Assembly: GCA_002083365.1 (NCBI GenBank)
Contig: LVWS01000045.1
Location: 1-64,000, forward strand
DNA from: Nitrospira sp. SG-bin1
GTDB lineage: Bacteria > Nitrospirota > Nitrospiria > Nitrospirales > Nitrospiraceae
Reading direction: 5' to 3'
DNA length: 64,000 bases
In this document: positions 9,092 to 19,682 of the stretch, one piece after another
How the letters are laid out: every line of letters begins with the position of its first letter
Numbering within the stretch: position 1 is the first letter of the stretch
The notes under the pieces: generated by a model
What the model saw: only the letters and a program-made list of their open reading frames with translations
The model's database searches: none
What the model was told of the DNA's origin: nothing
Translations under genes and position numbers: made by a program

Positions 9092-9511
9092 CTAAATTTC
9101 TCCGGCATTCACTTGCCGGACTCGTTCGGCTGGAATACTGAGCGCAGCCAAGAGATAGTCCTTCAATTCGGCACTGTACGGCTGGACGGCAAGGGCTCGC
9201 TGCATGCATAAGAGCCAGGCATCGCGTTCTTCGTAGCCAATAGGGAACCGTTTATGCGCGCCGGGAATGCTGATCGGCCCATAGTGCTGTTGAAACAGCC
9301 TCGGGCCGCCGAGCCAACCACAGAGGAAGTACGTCAATTTCTTACGTGCATCGGTGAGATCAGGGGGGTGCATGTTTCGAATGATCTTCGCTTCCTGCAA
9401 CGTATCCATGTTGACGTAAAATTCATCGACCAACTTGGTGATGCCTTCGATCCCGCCGGCCGCCTCATAAGGGGTCACACTGACGCTGTCTTGTTGTTCG
9501 TGCGTGGACAT
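9092..9511 (-). CDS. Group II truncated haemoglobin
   Basis: The 139-residue product matches the 2-over-2 globin fold: YEAAGGIEGITKLVDEFY (helices A-B, with Phe31-Tyr32 at the B9-B10 positions), FLCGWLGGP (E/F region), the proximal His86 in AHKRFPIG, and Trp99 in DAWLLCM at the G8 position that marks group II. Such globins bind O2 and NO; proposed roles are NO detoxification or oxygen supply. NO protection would suit a nitrifier, but that is inference. The ATG overlaps the stop of ygfZ (TGATG), which suggests translational coupling. Confidence 0.9.
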   Translation of the reverse strand: MSTHEQQDSVSVTPYEAAGGIEGITKLVDEFYVNMDTLQEAKIIRNMHPPDLTDARKKLTYFLCGWLGGPRLFQQHYGPISIPGAHKRFPIGYEERDAWLLCMQRALAVQPYSAELKDYLLAALSIPAERVRQVNAGEI

Positions 9512-10623
9512 CAGTCGCTTTGGGTAAGTTGATGCTGCTTCGTATGGAAGGGTAGGGTGTGGACCGTGGCCTCGTGTCGCCGGCCGCCGATTTCGATTGA
9601 GAGAGCAGTGTCTGGCTTACTAAAATCCCTAAGTGGAAACCCGAGCGCGATCACCTGATTCAGCTGCGGCGAACGGACGGCACTGCTGATCCAGCCCACT
9701 TCACGGTCGCCGCTATACAGTTTGGCTCCATGCGGTGGAACAACGGAATCTTTCAAGACCAGCCCGACCAACTTGCGGCGTACATTGCCGTAGGTATCCA
9801 TGCGTGCCACGACTTCTTGCCCCGGATAACACCCTTTGCTCAGGCTGAAGGCCTTGCCTTCAAGATTCGCTTCGGGCGGCACAATCTCTTCGTTCAAATC
9901 CGGCCCGGCCTTCGGGATGCCGGCTTCGATGCGCAAGGCTTCCCGCGCGTGGGTGCCGATGGCTTTGATGCCGAACTTCGCACCGGCCTGCATGGCACTG
10001 GTCCATGCGGTCAAGAGACTATCCGCAGGAAGCAGCACCTCGATGTCGATCTCTCCCGTTTCTTCGGTGCATAACACCAGGGCATGATGGCCGCCGATCT
10101 GCGCCGTGACAAAATCGACCGGCTTCAAGTCCGTAACCTCCACGCCGAACGCGGATTGCACCACATGGGTGGCCTTTGGTCCGCTGATCAACAGCAGCCC
10201 CCAGCTCTCGGCACAGTTCTCCATCTTGGCTTTGGTCCCGTAGAGCAGGAATTTGCGTAGGGCTTGGAACGTGATTTCCCCGATCTCGCCCACGTCTTCC
10301 AGCGTGACCGCTTCAGTCTGTATGTACAGGCGGAAGTACGTGAGCATCTTGCCTTTGTGGGTTAACAAGCTGGAATAGCGGCCGTGCCCCGGTTGGAGAG
10401 GAAGGATATCGTTGCTGATGACGCTTTGCAGCCACTTCACACGATCTTCGCCCGTGACCCTGAGCTTGCCGCGATGGGAGAGGTCGGCGATCCCCACTGC
10501 CTGGCGGACCGCGCGATGTTCGGCCACGACATCGCCATAATGAGCCGGCATTTCCCAGCCCGTGATATCCTGAAACGTCGCTCCGAGTTGGGCATGTTGC
10601 TGATGAAGGCGAGACTGTTTCAT
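9511..10623 (-). CDS. ygfZ: YgfZ/GcvT-family folate-binding protein
   Basis: The 370-residue product begins like the aminomethyltransferase (T-protein) family (FQDITGWEMPAHYGD, HRGKLRVTGEDRVKWLQ). It carries the KGCYPGQE motif (about residues 280-287), the hallmark of YgfZ proteins with its reactive Cys. YgfZ binds tetrahydrofolate and supports assembly or repair of iron-sulfur enzymes such as MiaB. No other glycine-cleavage gene is nearby, which favours YgfZ over true GcvT. It is part of the minus-strand run beginning at thiC and overlaps the haemoglobin gene by one base. Confidence 0.85.
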   Translation of the reverse strand: MKQSRLHQQHAQLGATFQDITGWEMPAHYGDVVAEHRAVRQAVGIADLSHRGKLRVTGEDRVKWLQSVISNDILPLQPGHGRYSSLLTHKGKMLTYFRLYIQTEAVTLEDVGEIGEITFQALRKFLLYGTKAKMENCAESWGLLLISGPKATHVVQSAFGVEVTDLKPVDFVTAQIGGHHALVLCTEETGEIDIEVLLPADSLLTAWTSAMQAGAKFGIKAIGTHAREALRIEAGIPKAGPDLNEEIVPPEANLEGKAFSLSKGCYPGQEVVARMDTYGNVRRKLVGLVLKDSVVPPHGAKLYSGDREVGWISSAVRSPQLNQVIALGFPLRDFSKPDTALSIEIGGRRHEATVHTLPFHTKQHQLTQSD

Positions 10624-10641
10624 ATTCCGTGTAAAAATGTC

Positions 10642-11067
10642 TTATGACTTGATGACATGGTTGTTGATGACCTCTTCCACCAGCTCCTTCGTGCGAGCCG
10701 AAAATTCATTGCGGGAAACGATCTTCGTCACGCCGAGCGCTTTGGCACGATTCCAGGTCTCGACTTCTTCATGATTGGCGAAAGCCAGCGTCGGAATGCT
10801 TTTCAGCCGCGGGTCGGCGTGCAGCTTTTCCAGCGCCTGAAAAGCGTCGAGGGTCAGGTCGTTCATATTGAAGATGATCGCGCCCGGGTTCGCCGACAAG
10901 GCCTTGTCGACAATGTCCTGTTGCGTACGTGCTTTTTCAAGCTGGTATTCCGGTTGTCGTAACGCGTCTCGCACTTTGGTGTAGAAGAACAGATCGGTGA
11001 TGGCGACCAGAATCGCTTTCTTGTCCGGTCGGTCTGTCGTGTCCGTCTGGTGCCCCGTTGTGTTCAT
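10642..11067 (-). CDS. Degenerate response-regulator receiver protein
   Basis: The 141-residue protein has the length and strand-helix alternation of a stand-alone CheY-like receiver (AILVAITDLFFYTKVRDAL, NPGAIIFNMNDLTLDAFQAL, SIPTLAFANHEEVE, GVTKIVSRNEF). The key residues are altered. The acidic pair after the first strand is missing. The phosphoacceptor position in AIIFNMND holds Asn67. The conserved Lys before the last helix is replaced in VSRN. It is therefore likely a phosphorylation-independent pseudo-receiver acting by protein contact. It lies 18 bases upstream of ygfZ in the same orientation. Confidence 0.75.
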   Translation of the reverse strand: MNTTGHQTDTTDRPDKKAILVAITDLFFYTKVRDALRQPEYQLEKARTQQDIVDKALSANPGAIIFNMNDLTLDAFQALEKLHADPRLKSIPTLAFANHEEVETWNRAKALGVTKIVSRNEFSARTKELVEEVINNHVIKS

Positions 11068-11157
11068 GTGTGCGCCTCGACTTTGGATTCCATAGAACCG
11101 TCCGTAAGACCGACTGCTAAACTGACGTGAGAGACAAGATTGATCAAATAGAATATT

Positions 11158-11673
11158 TCAATTTAAGGAGCTGACCAGTCGTCCGAGCGCCTTCCTCGCC
11201 AGCGTGTAGTTCGGGTCCAGGGTGAGCGCTTTCTTATACGAATCGATAGCTTCCGTCCAATTTCCTTTGCGTTCATATACACGGCCAAGATTGAGGTGCG
11301 GATAGGCCGGACTTTCGTATCGCTTTGCCTGTATCGCCTTCTGAAACCAGGGAATGGCCTCGTCAAATTCACCCTTCTCGATCAGATAAGCGCCGATATC
11401 GTTGTAGGGGTTGCCGAAGTCCGGGTCCTGCGCGATGGCCTTGTGGCATTCCTCAATCGCCTCGTCAATCCGTCCCATCCAGCTATAGGTCCACCCCAAG
11501 AACGTGTGGGCCTCAGCCGTGGGATGGGTGGCCAGCGATTTCTTGTACAGGTTGACGGCCTCTTCCAGTTCACGCTTCATCTGTTGCTCATAGGCCTGCT
11601 GAAAGAGATCCCACGCCTGACGCTTGTCTTCCTCGCGCCCTTCGCCTTGCAGTAAGAAGTCTTGAACATCCAT
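11158..11673 (-). CDS. Tetratricopeptide repeat protein
   Basis: The 171-residue product contains at least four TPR units, with typical A-G-Y/P spacing in LEEAVNLYKKSLATHPTAEA, IDEAIEECHKAIAQDPDFGNPY, FDEAIPWFQKAIQAKRYESPAY and WTEAIDSYKKALTLDPNYTLA. There is no signal peptide, so it is probably a cytoplasmic protein-protein adaptor. The partner is unknown. It follows thi4 on the same strand but is separated from it by a strong hairpin. No Shine-Dalgarno sequence precedes the ATG at 11673. Confidence 0.85.
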   Translation of the reverse strand: MDVQDFLLQGEGREEDKRQAWDLFQQAYEQQMKRELEEAVNLYKKSLATHPTAEAHTFLGWTYSWMGRIDEAIEECHKAIAQDPDFGNPYNDIGAYLIEKGEFDEAIPWFQKAIQAKRYESPAYPHLNLGRVYERKGNWTEAIDSYKKALTLDPNYTLARKALGRLVSSLN

Positions 11674-11687
11674 AAGGAGTGGCTGTG

Positions 11688-11718
11688 AGCCGTCGGCTCC
11701 GGTCCGGAGCCGACGGCT
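11688..11718. repeat. Near-perfect 31-base palindrome between thi4 and the TPR gene
   Basis: Two perfect 15-base arms (AGCCGTCGGCTCCGG at 11688-11702 and its reverse complement at 11704-11718) are separated by one base. In the thi4 transcript this would form a very stable hairpin just after the thi4 stop. There is no T-run, so it is more likely an mRNA-stabilising or partial-termination element, or a REP-like repeat, than a classical terminator. Confidence 0.6.
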
Positions 11719-11723
11719 GAAGG

Positions 11724-12524
11724 CTATTCGCTTTTCAGCTTTTTCTTAATTAACTCTGCTCCGTACCGACCGGACAGCAGCATCGAGCCGAAGGCAGGCC
11801 CCATTCGTGGCGTGCCATACACGGCGGCGACGGCCAATCCGATGACGAAGCAATTGGGATACACCTCTCCGGTGCGGTCCATGACTTCTTCTTCGGATCG
11901 TGCGACCCACATGGCGCCGTTTCCCGGTACCTTATTATACAGATTCCGCTTGTGAAGGAGCTCGACCAGCACCGCATCGTGGCCGGTGGCATCCACGACG
12001 ATCTTGCTCTCAAGAGCGATGGGATCGACGTGGATGATGTCATGCCCCGCCATCTCGGCGGTGGTGCTGTTGACGACGACTCCCTCCAATAGGCCCTCCT
12101 GGCGTAGGATCAAATCCACCACGCGTGTGAGGTTCATGATCTTGGCGCCCGCTGTGTATGCGGCGGCGATCAAGGCTCCTGTGGCGTGCGGCGGATCGAC
12201 CATATACATCCCCTCGCACTCATTGATCTTTTTGCAAGGCACCCCGATCTCTTCGAGGATTTCATTTGCCGGTTCGCAGATGGTGGCCTTATTCATGAGA
12301 TACCCGCCGGACCAGAAACCTCCTCCCAGGGCCAAACTTTGCTCGATGAGGACGGTGCGAAATCCCGTTGCCGCCAGGTCATGGGCACAAATAAGGCCCG
12401 ATGGTCCCGCGCCGACGATAATGACGTCGCTTTCGATCAGTTGATCAAACTCTTTATAGTATTCCCGGGCAATCTGCCGGGTGATATCTCGTTCACGTAA
12501 CGGGGCTGGTCGTGGTTTGGCCAT
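11724..12524 (-). CDS. thi4: Thiazole synthase Thi4, sulfide-using type
   Basis: The 266-residue protein makes the thiazole half of thiamine from NAD, glycine and a sulfur source. It shows the FAD/NAD Rossmann motif DVIIVGAGPSGL (residues 33-44), the GGGFWSGGYLMNK loop, and a C-terminal GPAFGSMLLSGRYGAE segment typical of Thi4. Where yeast Thi4 has its sulfur-donating Cys in CMDP, this protein has His165 in IIHVDPIA. Archaeal Thi4 enzymes with His here are catalytic and take free sulfide, rather than being suicide enzymes, so the same is inferred. It follows thiC by nine bases under the same riboswitch. Confidence 0.92.
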   Translation of the reverse strand: MAKPRPAPLRERDITRQIAREYYKEFDQLIESDVIIVGAGPSGLICAHDLAATGFRTVLIEQSLALGGGFWSGGYLMNKATICEPANEILEEIGVPCKKINECEGMYMVDPPHATGALIAAAYTAGAKIMNLTRVVDLILRQEGLLEGVVVNSTTAEMAGHDIIHVDPIALESKIVVDATGHDAVLVELLHKRNLYNKVPGNGAMWVARSEEEVMDRTGEVYPNCFVIGLAVAAVYGTPRMGPAFGSMLLSGRYGAELIKKKLKSE

Positions 12525-12533
12525 AAGACACTC

Positions 12534-14450
<1,917 letters not shown>

Positions 14451-14511
14451 TCATAGTGTGTCGGAGTTTGCGGACAAGCAAACTGCGCATGTCGACGCGG
14501 CAATCTGGTAA

Positions 14512-14548
14512 TAAAAAAGCCGCTTTCCCCTGAGCCGGGAACGCGGCT
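14512..14548 (-). terminator. Rho-independent terminator of the TPP riboswitch leader
   Basis: Read on the minus strand, AGCCGC (14548-14543) pairs with GCGGCT (14523-14518) around a partly paired loop, and TTTTTT follows at 14518-14513. It lies between the TPP aptamer and thiC, where a ligand-controlled terminator belongs. Binding of TPP is expected to favour this hairpin and stop transcription. Confidence 0.75.
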
Positions 14549-14572
14549 GAATCCTCACTGAGTCCGCTCTGG

Positions 14573-14660
14573 TCCGGCTTCCCTACGCTGGTATTACCCA
14601 GGTCAGGTTGTGAGGGTCGTCCGATCATTCGGACTCTCAGCCTCAGGGCTCCCCTAGCTC
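14573..14660 (-). promoter_or_regulatory. TPP (THI-box) riboswitch aptamer
   Basis: On the minus strand the leader contains the near-invariant THI-box segments in order: GGGGAGCC at the 5' end, CTGAGAG, then ACCTGACCTGGGTAATACC and AGCGTAGGGAA. This is the thiamine pyrophosphate aptamer. It sits between the promoter at 14671-14699 and the terminator at 14512-14548, so it should repress thiC-thi4 when TPP is abundant. Confidence 0.95.
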
Positions 14661-14670
14661 TAGCGTAGCG

Positions 14671-14699
14671 ATCGTATTACTCGGAACGCGCGAAGTCAA
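14671..14699 (-). promoter_or_regulatory. Sigma70-type promoter of thiC-thi4
   Basis: Minus strand: TTGACT at 14699-14694, a 17-base spacer, then TACGAT at 14676-14671. Initiation would fall near 14664, just before the riboswitch aptamer. Two near-consensus boxes at optimal spacing in the right place make this plausible. Confidence 0.6.
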
Positions 14700-14828
14700 C
14701 CGGCTAATGGACCCATACTGTCCACTATCCTTTGGGACGGGGTAACTAGGACTTTTCCTCGCAGAGCATTCATTGAATGTGCGGGGGGGGGTATCGTACA
14801 ATGATTTTTCTCAAAATTGGAGGCAGCT

Positions 14829-15932
14829 GTGGCGGCCGTTGCGACATTACCAAAGCCAATCACCGAGTATCAGACGCTGTCTGCGGAGGAACTCTACCGA
14901 CGGACGGTTGCGGCCAAGCAAGTGCTTGGCGAGCGCGTCATGATCCTCGGTCATAACTACCAACGGGATGAGGTGATCCAACACGCCGATTTCCGTGGCG
15001 ATTCGCTTTTGCTGGCCAAACTGGCCGCCGAACGGTCCGAACGGCCCTACATCGTCTTTTGCGGCGTCCACTTTATGGCCGAGACGGCCGATATCCTCAG
15101 TCGCTCTCGGCAAACGGTGATTTTGCCCGATATGGCTGCGGGCTGCTCGATGGCAGATATGGCGGCTATCGAACAGGTCGACCAATGTTGGGAAGCGTTG
15201 GGGCGTGTGGTTCCGGTGGAAGAGACGGTGATGCCGGCGGTCTATGTGAATTCGGCGGCGGTGCTCAAGGCATTTTGTGGTGAGCATGGAGGGATCACCT
15301 GCACATCCTCCAATGCCAAAGCCGTCATTGAATGGTGCTGGGCCAGGCGAGAAAAGATCCTCTTTTTCCCCGATGAACATTTGGGGCGTAATACGGCGAA
15401 CAAGATGGGAATTCCCCGCGAGCAGATGATCGTGTGGGACCCCTATCAACCCAACGGCGGAAATACCAGGGACGCCATCACACGAGCCAAACTCATCTTA
15501 TGGAAAGGTCATTGCAGCGTTCATCAAATGTTTCAAGCCGTCCATGTGGACCACTTCCGCAAACAGTACCCGGACGGCAAGGTCATCGTCCATCCCGAAT
15601 GCCATGAGGATGTGGTGAATAAGGCGGATCTCATCGGATCGACCGAATTCATTATTCGAACGGTGACTGCCGCGCCGGCCGGTACCGTGTGGGCGGTCGG
15701 GACGGAGTTGAATCTCGTCAATCGATTGAAACATGAACTTACCGATAAGAAAGTATTCTTCCTATCCTCTACGGTCTGTCAGTGTGCCACCATGTTTCGA
15801 ATCGATGCGGCCCATCTCTGTTGGGCCATGGAGAATCTGGCCGATGGCCATGTCGTCAATCGTATTGTGGTGCCGGACGACGACAAACATTGGGCAAAAG
15901 TCGCGCTCGACCGCATGATGGCCATCAGTTAA
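14829..15932 (+). CDS. nadA: Quinolinate synthase NadA
   Basis: NadA condenses iminoaspartate with dihydroxyacetone phosphate to quinolinate in NAD synthesis, using a 4Fe-4S cluster. The 367-residue product shows ILGHNYQRDEV near the N-terminus, FCGVHFMAETA, LPDMAAGCSMADM, TCTSSNA, FFPDEHLGRNTA, VHPECHEDV and SSTVCQCATM; Cys residues in the FCGV, PECH and TVCQC segments are the likely cluster ligands. I chose the GTG at 14829 because GGAGG lies six bases before it; an in-frame TTG upstream would place that ribosome site inside the gene. nadB and nadC are not in the window. Confidence 0.95.
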   Translation: MAAVATLPKPITEYQTLSAEELYRRTVAAKQVLGERVMILGHNYQRDEVIQHADFRGDSLLLAKLAAERSERPYIVFCGVHFMAETADILSRSRQTVILPDMAAGCSMADMAAIEQVDQCWEALGRVVPVEETVMPAVYVNSAAVLKAFCGEHGGITCTSSNAKAVIEWCWARREKILFFPDEHLGRNTANKMGIPREQMIVWDPYQPNGGNTRDAITRAKLILWKGHCSVHQMFQAVHVDHFRKQYPDGKVIVHPECHEDVVNKADLIGSTEFIIRTVTAAPAGTVWAVGTELNLVNRLKHELTDKKVFFLSSTVCQCATMFRIDAAHLCWAMENLADGHVVNRIVVPDDDKHWAKVALDRMMAIS

Positions 15933-16013
15933 GACTGGTACCTACCCCCTGCCTTCCGGTATAGTCCCGTGATTCGGCATGATTGCCTAGTGAACAGGCT
16001 GATTCCATTGTCT

Positions 16014-18818
16014 ATGGATTACAAATCAACTCTCAATCTCCCGAAAACCGATTTCCCGATGAAGGCCAATCTGCCGCAGCGGGAGCCGGACATGTTGGCC
16101 TGGTGGGGTCAGCAGAAACTCTATGACCAGATTCAAGCCATGGGGCAGGGGCGGCCTCGGTATGTGTTACATGACGGTCCTCCCTACGCCAACGGTCGTA
16201 TCCACATCGGCCACGCTTTGAACAAAATTTTGAAGGACATCATCGTCAAGTCAAAGACCATGGCGGGCTTCCACGCTCCCTATATGCCGGGATGGGATTG
16301 CCATGGGTTGCCCATCGAGCATCAAGTCATGAAGGAGTTGGGGGACAAAAAGAAAGACCTCGATGTTTCCGCCATTCGCCGGCTTTGTCGTGACTATGCC
16401 GAGCGATTTGTGAACACGCAGCGGGAAGAGTTCAAGCGGCTCGGGGTGTTTGGAGAGTGGGATCATCCCTATCTCACGATGACTCCGGGCTATGAAGCCA
16501 CGATCGTTCGTGAGTTCGGTAAATTCGTCGAGCGCGGCGGGGTCTACAAGGGCCTCAAACCGGTGCTCTGGTGCATGCAAGATCAAACGGCCTTGGCGGA
16601 GGCGGAAGTCGAGTACGATGACCATACTTCTCCGTCGATCTACGTCAAGTTCCCCCTCGTGACCTCACCGTCCGTATTGACACAAACCTTTCCCGGCGTG
16701 TCTTTCCCTGAAAGAATCACACTGGTCTCCGTCGTCATCTGGACGACCACCCCATGGACCCTTCCTGCGAACCAAGCCGTCTGCCTTCACCGCGATTTCG
16801 ACTATGCCTTTGTTCAAGTCGGCGACGAGTTGCTCATTGTGGCGGAGAAGCTTTTGGACAGCGTCGCGAAGGCCTGTGCGATCGAGAGCTATCGTGTGGT
16901 CGGTGTGAAAAAAGGCGGAGACGGATTCGAAGGCTTGGAGACGCAACGGCCGTTGTCCACAGGGCTGTCACCGATCCTGCTCGGTGAATTTGTGACGCTC
17001 GATCAAGGGACCGGTTGCGTGCATATCGCGCCGGGACATGGAATGGAAGACTATCTCCTCGTGTTGGAGCACAATGCCAAGGCGTCACCCGGTGAGCGCT
17101 TGGAGATTCTGGCGCCGGTCGATAACAGCGGACGGTTCACGGCGGTCGTGAAGGAATTCGCCGGCCAACAGGTCTTGAAGGCGAATCCGAAGATCGTCGA
17201 GTATCTTCATGCGAACGGGCGTTTGCTCGGGCATGGCTCACTCCGGCATTCGTATCCCCACTGTTGGCGGTGCAAAAATCCGGTGATTTTCCGTGCGACC
17301 GAACAGTGGTTCGTGTCGATGGAAACCAACGATTTACGAACAGAGACGTTGGCGGAGATCGAGCGGGTCCGATGGATTCCCGGCTATGGCCGTGATCGGA
17401 TCAACGGAATGATTGAAAACCGGCCGGATTGGTGTCTCTCGCGTCAGCGTGTGTGGGGCGTGCCGATCCCAGGCTTCACCTGCGAAGGGTGTCGTCATGT
17501 GCTTGCCGATCCGGTTGTAATCGAACATATTGCCACGTTGATGGAATCCAAAGGCGCCGATGTCTGGTTTGAGCGAGCGGCTGTCGATCTCTTACCCGCG
17601 GGAACGACCTGTCCGAAGTGTGGGGGAACCACGTTTGAGAAGGAGCGCGACATTCTCGACGTCTGGTTTGAATCCGGGGTGAGCTATGCGGCCGTGTTGA
17701 AACCGAGGAAATGGTGGCCGGCCGACCTGTACCTTGAAGGGTCCGACCAACATCGAGGATGGTTCCATAGCGCGCTGCTGGCCGGTGTGACGACGGATCA
17801 TCGCGCGCCCTATGGAGCGGTGTTGACCCACGGCTTTGTCGTGGACGGGCAGGGCAAGAAGATGTCCAAGTCGGCAGGAAACGTCGTGGCGCCGCAAGAC
17901 GTCATCAAACAATCGGGGGCGGAAATCCTCCGTCTGTGGGTGGCGGCTCAAGACTATCGGGAAGATCTCCGTATCTCACAGGAGATCCTGAATCATCTGA
18001 TCGAGGCCTATCGAAAGATCCGCAATACGTCCCGGTTCTTATTGAGCAATCTGTATGATTTCGATCCGGCGACGCAGGCCGTTCCATATGCGCAGCTGCC
18101 GGAATTGGACCGATGGGCCTTGTTGCGCCTCGCGGAGCTGATCACGAAAGTGCGCCGAGCCTACGAAGAGTTTGAGTTTCACTCCATCTTCCATGCCCTG
18201 AACAATTTCTGCTCGGTGGATCTCAGCGCGATCTATCTCGACATCCTGAAGGATCGGCTCTATACCTTCCGAGCCGACTCGCCGTTGCGCCGAGGATCGC
18301 AGACGGTGCTGTTGGAAATTGTGGTGACCCTGGCCAAGCTCATGGCGCCGATTCTGAGTTTTACCGCCGATGAAATTTGGCGAACGTTGCCGGAGCGTGG
18401 TCGCCGGGCAACGTTGAGCGTACATCTTGCACCGTTTCCAGAGGTCGAGTCTGCCTGGCGCGACGAACGTTTGGCGACCAGGTGGGACAAGCTGCTTACG
18501 TATCGAACCCGCGTACAGGGAGAGTTAGAAGCCCGCCGTCGAGACAAGGTGATCGGATCGTCGCTCGAGGCACACGTCCGCATTGAGGCGGGACCCGACG
18601 ACTATCGATTCCTGGAGCCGTATGCGGGTGAGCTCAGCACCATTTTTATCGTGTCGCGCGTAACCCTGAAGCAAGGGATGGGACAATCGGATATTCAGAT
18701 CACCGTCGAGAAGTCAGATGCCGCGAAGTGCGAACGCTGCTGGAACTATCGAGAAGCTGTCGGCAAGGATGTGACCCATCCCACCCTATGCGAACGATGT
18801 GTGGAGGCGATCCGTTGA
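16014..18818 (+). CDS. ileS: Isoleucyl-tRNA synthetase
   Basis: The 934-residue class I synthetase charges tRNA-Ile. It begins [17 protein letters not shown], as bacterial IleS usually does, which is why I start at ATG 16014 rather than the in-frame GTG at 15969. HIGH is in [13 protein letters not shown] and KMSKS in [12 protein letters not shown]. Between them lies the CP1 editing domain ([12 protein letters not shown] onward). The C-terminus has a zinc finger, [11 protein letters not shown] and LCERCVEAI, typical of the bacterial form sensitive to mupirocin. Its stop overlaps the lspA start. Confidence 0.97.
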   Translation: MDYKSTLNLPKTDFPMKANLPQREPDMLAWWGQQKLYDQIQAMGQGRPRYVLHDGPPYANGRIHIGHALNKILKDIIVKSKTMAGFHAPYMPGWDCHGLPIEHQVMKELGDKKKDLDVSAIRRLCRDYAERFVNTQREEFKRLGVFGEWDHPYLTMTPGYEATIVREFGKFVERGGVYKGLKPVLWCMQDQTALAEAEVEYDDHTSPSIYVKFPLVTSPSVLTQTFPGVSFPERITLVSVVIWTTTPWTLPANQAVCLHRDFDYAFVQVGDELLIVAEKLLDSVAKACAIESYRVVGVKKGGDGFEGLETQRPLSTGLSPILLGEFVTLDQGTGCVHIAPGHGMEDYLLVLEHNAKASPGERLEILAPVDNSGRFTAVVKEFAGQQVLKANPKIVEYLHANGRLLGHGSLRHSYPHCWRCKNPVIFRATEQWFVSMETNDLRTETLAEIERVRWIPGYGRDRINGMIENRPDWCLSRQRVWGVPIPGFTCEGCRHVLADPVVIEHIATLMESKGADVWFERAAVDLLPAGTTCPKCGGTTFEKERDILDVWFESGVSYAAVLKPRKWWPADLYLEGSDQHRGWFHSALLAGVTTDHRAPYGAVLTHGFVVDGQGKKMSKSAGNVVAPQDVIKQSGAEILRLWVAAQDYREDLRISQEILNHLIEAYRKIRNTSRFLLSNLYDFDPATQAVPYAQLPELDRWALLRLAELITKVRRAYEEFEFHSIFHALNNFCSVDLSAIYLDILKDRLYTFRADSPLRRGSQTVLLEIVVTLAKLMAPILSFTADEIWRTLPERGRRATLSVHLAPFPEVESAWRDERLATRWDKLLTYRTRVQGELEARRRDKVIGSSLEAHVRIEAGPDDYRFLEPYAGELSTIFIVSRVTLKQGMGQSDIQITVEKSDAAKCERCWNYREAVGKDVTHPTLCERCVEAIR

Positions 18819-19339
18819 GTGCCTCAGGCCTCCGCAATCTGGCGCTCTCGTCGGTAACCGGTGCCATTATTCTCCTGGATCAGCTGACCAAGCAGCAGAT
18901 CATGCAGACGATGCGCTTACATGAATCCATTCCCATTATTCCCAATCTTTTCAGTCTGACATACATCCGGAATCCCGGGGCGGCCTTCGGTCTCTTGGCC
19001 GGAAGCAGTAATGCATTTCGGATGGTCTTCTTCGGGTTGACGTCGATTTTCGCTCTTGGATTGTTGGGTACGATCCTGGCGCGGATGCCGGAGCAGGACT
19101 GGGTGGGGCGGATCAGTGTCGCCGGGATTCTCGGCGGGGCGATCGGAAACTTGATCGATCGGCTCCGTTTCGGCGAAGTCATCGATTTTCTAGATGTCTA
19201 CATCGACCACTACCACTGGCCTGCGTTCAATGTAGCGGACTCAGCGATTACCGTCGGGGTCATCTTCCTCATCATTCACTTTGCGTTTGAAAAACGGGCA
19301 GACCCCCCTACCGAATCGGAGACCTCCTCCGTTCCGTAA
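18815..19339 (+). CDS. lspA: Lipoprotein signal peptidase LspA
   Basis: LspA cleaves the signal peptide of diacylated prolipoproteins in the inner membrane. The 174-residue product has four hydrophobic segments, [33 protein letters not shown] with the first catalytic Asp in NLIDR, and [11 protein letters not shown] with the second. The likely start is the TTG at 18815: GGAGG lies seven bases before it and the TTG overlaps the ileS stop (TTGA), so translation is probably coupled. Earlier in-frame Met codons would extend deep into ileS. ileS-lspA linkage is common in bacteria. Confidence 0.93.
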   Translation: MSASGLRNLALSSVTGAIILLDQLTKQQIMQTMRLHESIPIIPNLFSLTYIRNPGAAFGLLAGSSNAFRMVFFGLTSIFALGLLGTILARMPEQDWVGRISVAGILGGAIGNLIDRLRFGEVIDFLDVYIDHYHWPAFNVADSAITVGVIFLIIHFAFEKRADPPTESETSSVP

Positions 19340-19409
19340 TCCAGCGAGGAGTTATTGGTTTTGAGTTGTGAGTTCTGAGTTGAGAACTTAACACTCATCA
19401 CTAAACGAG

Positions 19410-19670
19410 TTAGGCCGGCATTCGTACGATAAATCCGCCCTTTTCCTTGACTTGCTTCTGCTGCTCCGCCGAGAACATGAATAGGGGCTCGCTATGGCAG
19501 AACTGGCACTCCTTCGTCGTGACCGTCGCAGTCGGTTCCCCGATGCTGACCAAATACTCCTGGGCAAGTTGGAGAGCGGTGGTTTCATCAGTCGTCATGA
19601 CATCGAAGTGAATGCGACCATTTTTCCCATTGACCCACGTGTCATAGACATGAATCGTATCCGAAGACAT
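19410..19670 (-). CDS. DUF2024 family protein
   Basis: The 86-residue product matches DUF2024: it opens with IHVYDTWVNGKNGRIHFDV, continues with ALQLAQEYLVSIGEP, and has VTTKECQFCHSEP with a Cys-x2-Cys-His cluster. The family's function is unknown; the Cys/His motif suggests metal or thiol chemistry. AGGAG six to seven bases before the ATG at 19670 fixes the start. It lies 12 bases after uppP on the same strand and is probably cotranscribed with it. Confidence 0.85.
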   Translation of the reverse strand: MSSDTIHVYDTWVNGKNGRIHFDVMTTDETTALQLAQEYLVSIGEPTATVTTKECQFCHSEPLFMFSAEQQKQVKEKGGFIVRMPA

Positions 19671-19682
19671 GAACAACTCCTT

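Noticed and set aside
9511..10623. Annotation as glycine cleavage T-protein
   Set aside because: The KGCYPGQE motif and the absence of other glycine-cleavage genes point to YgfZ.
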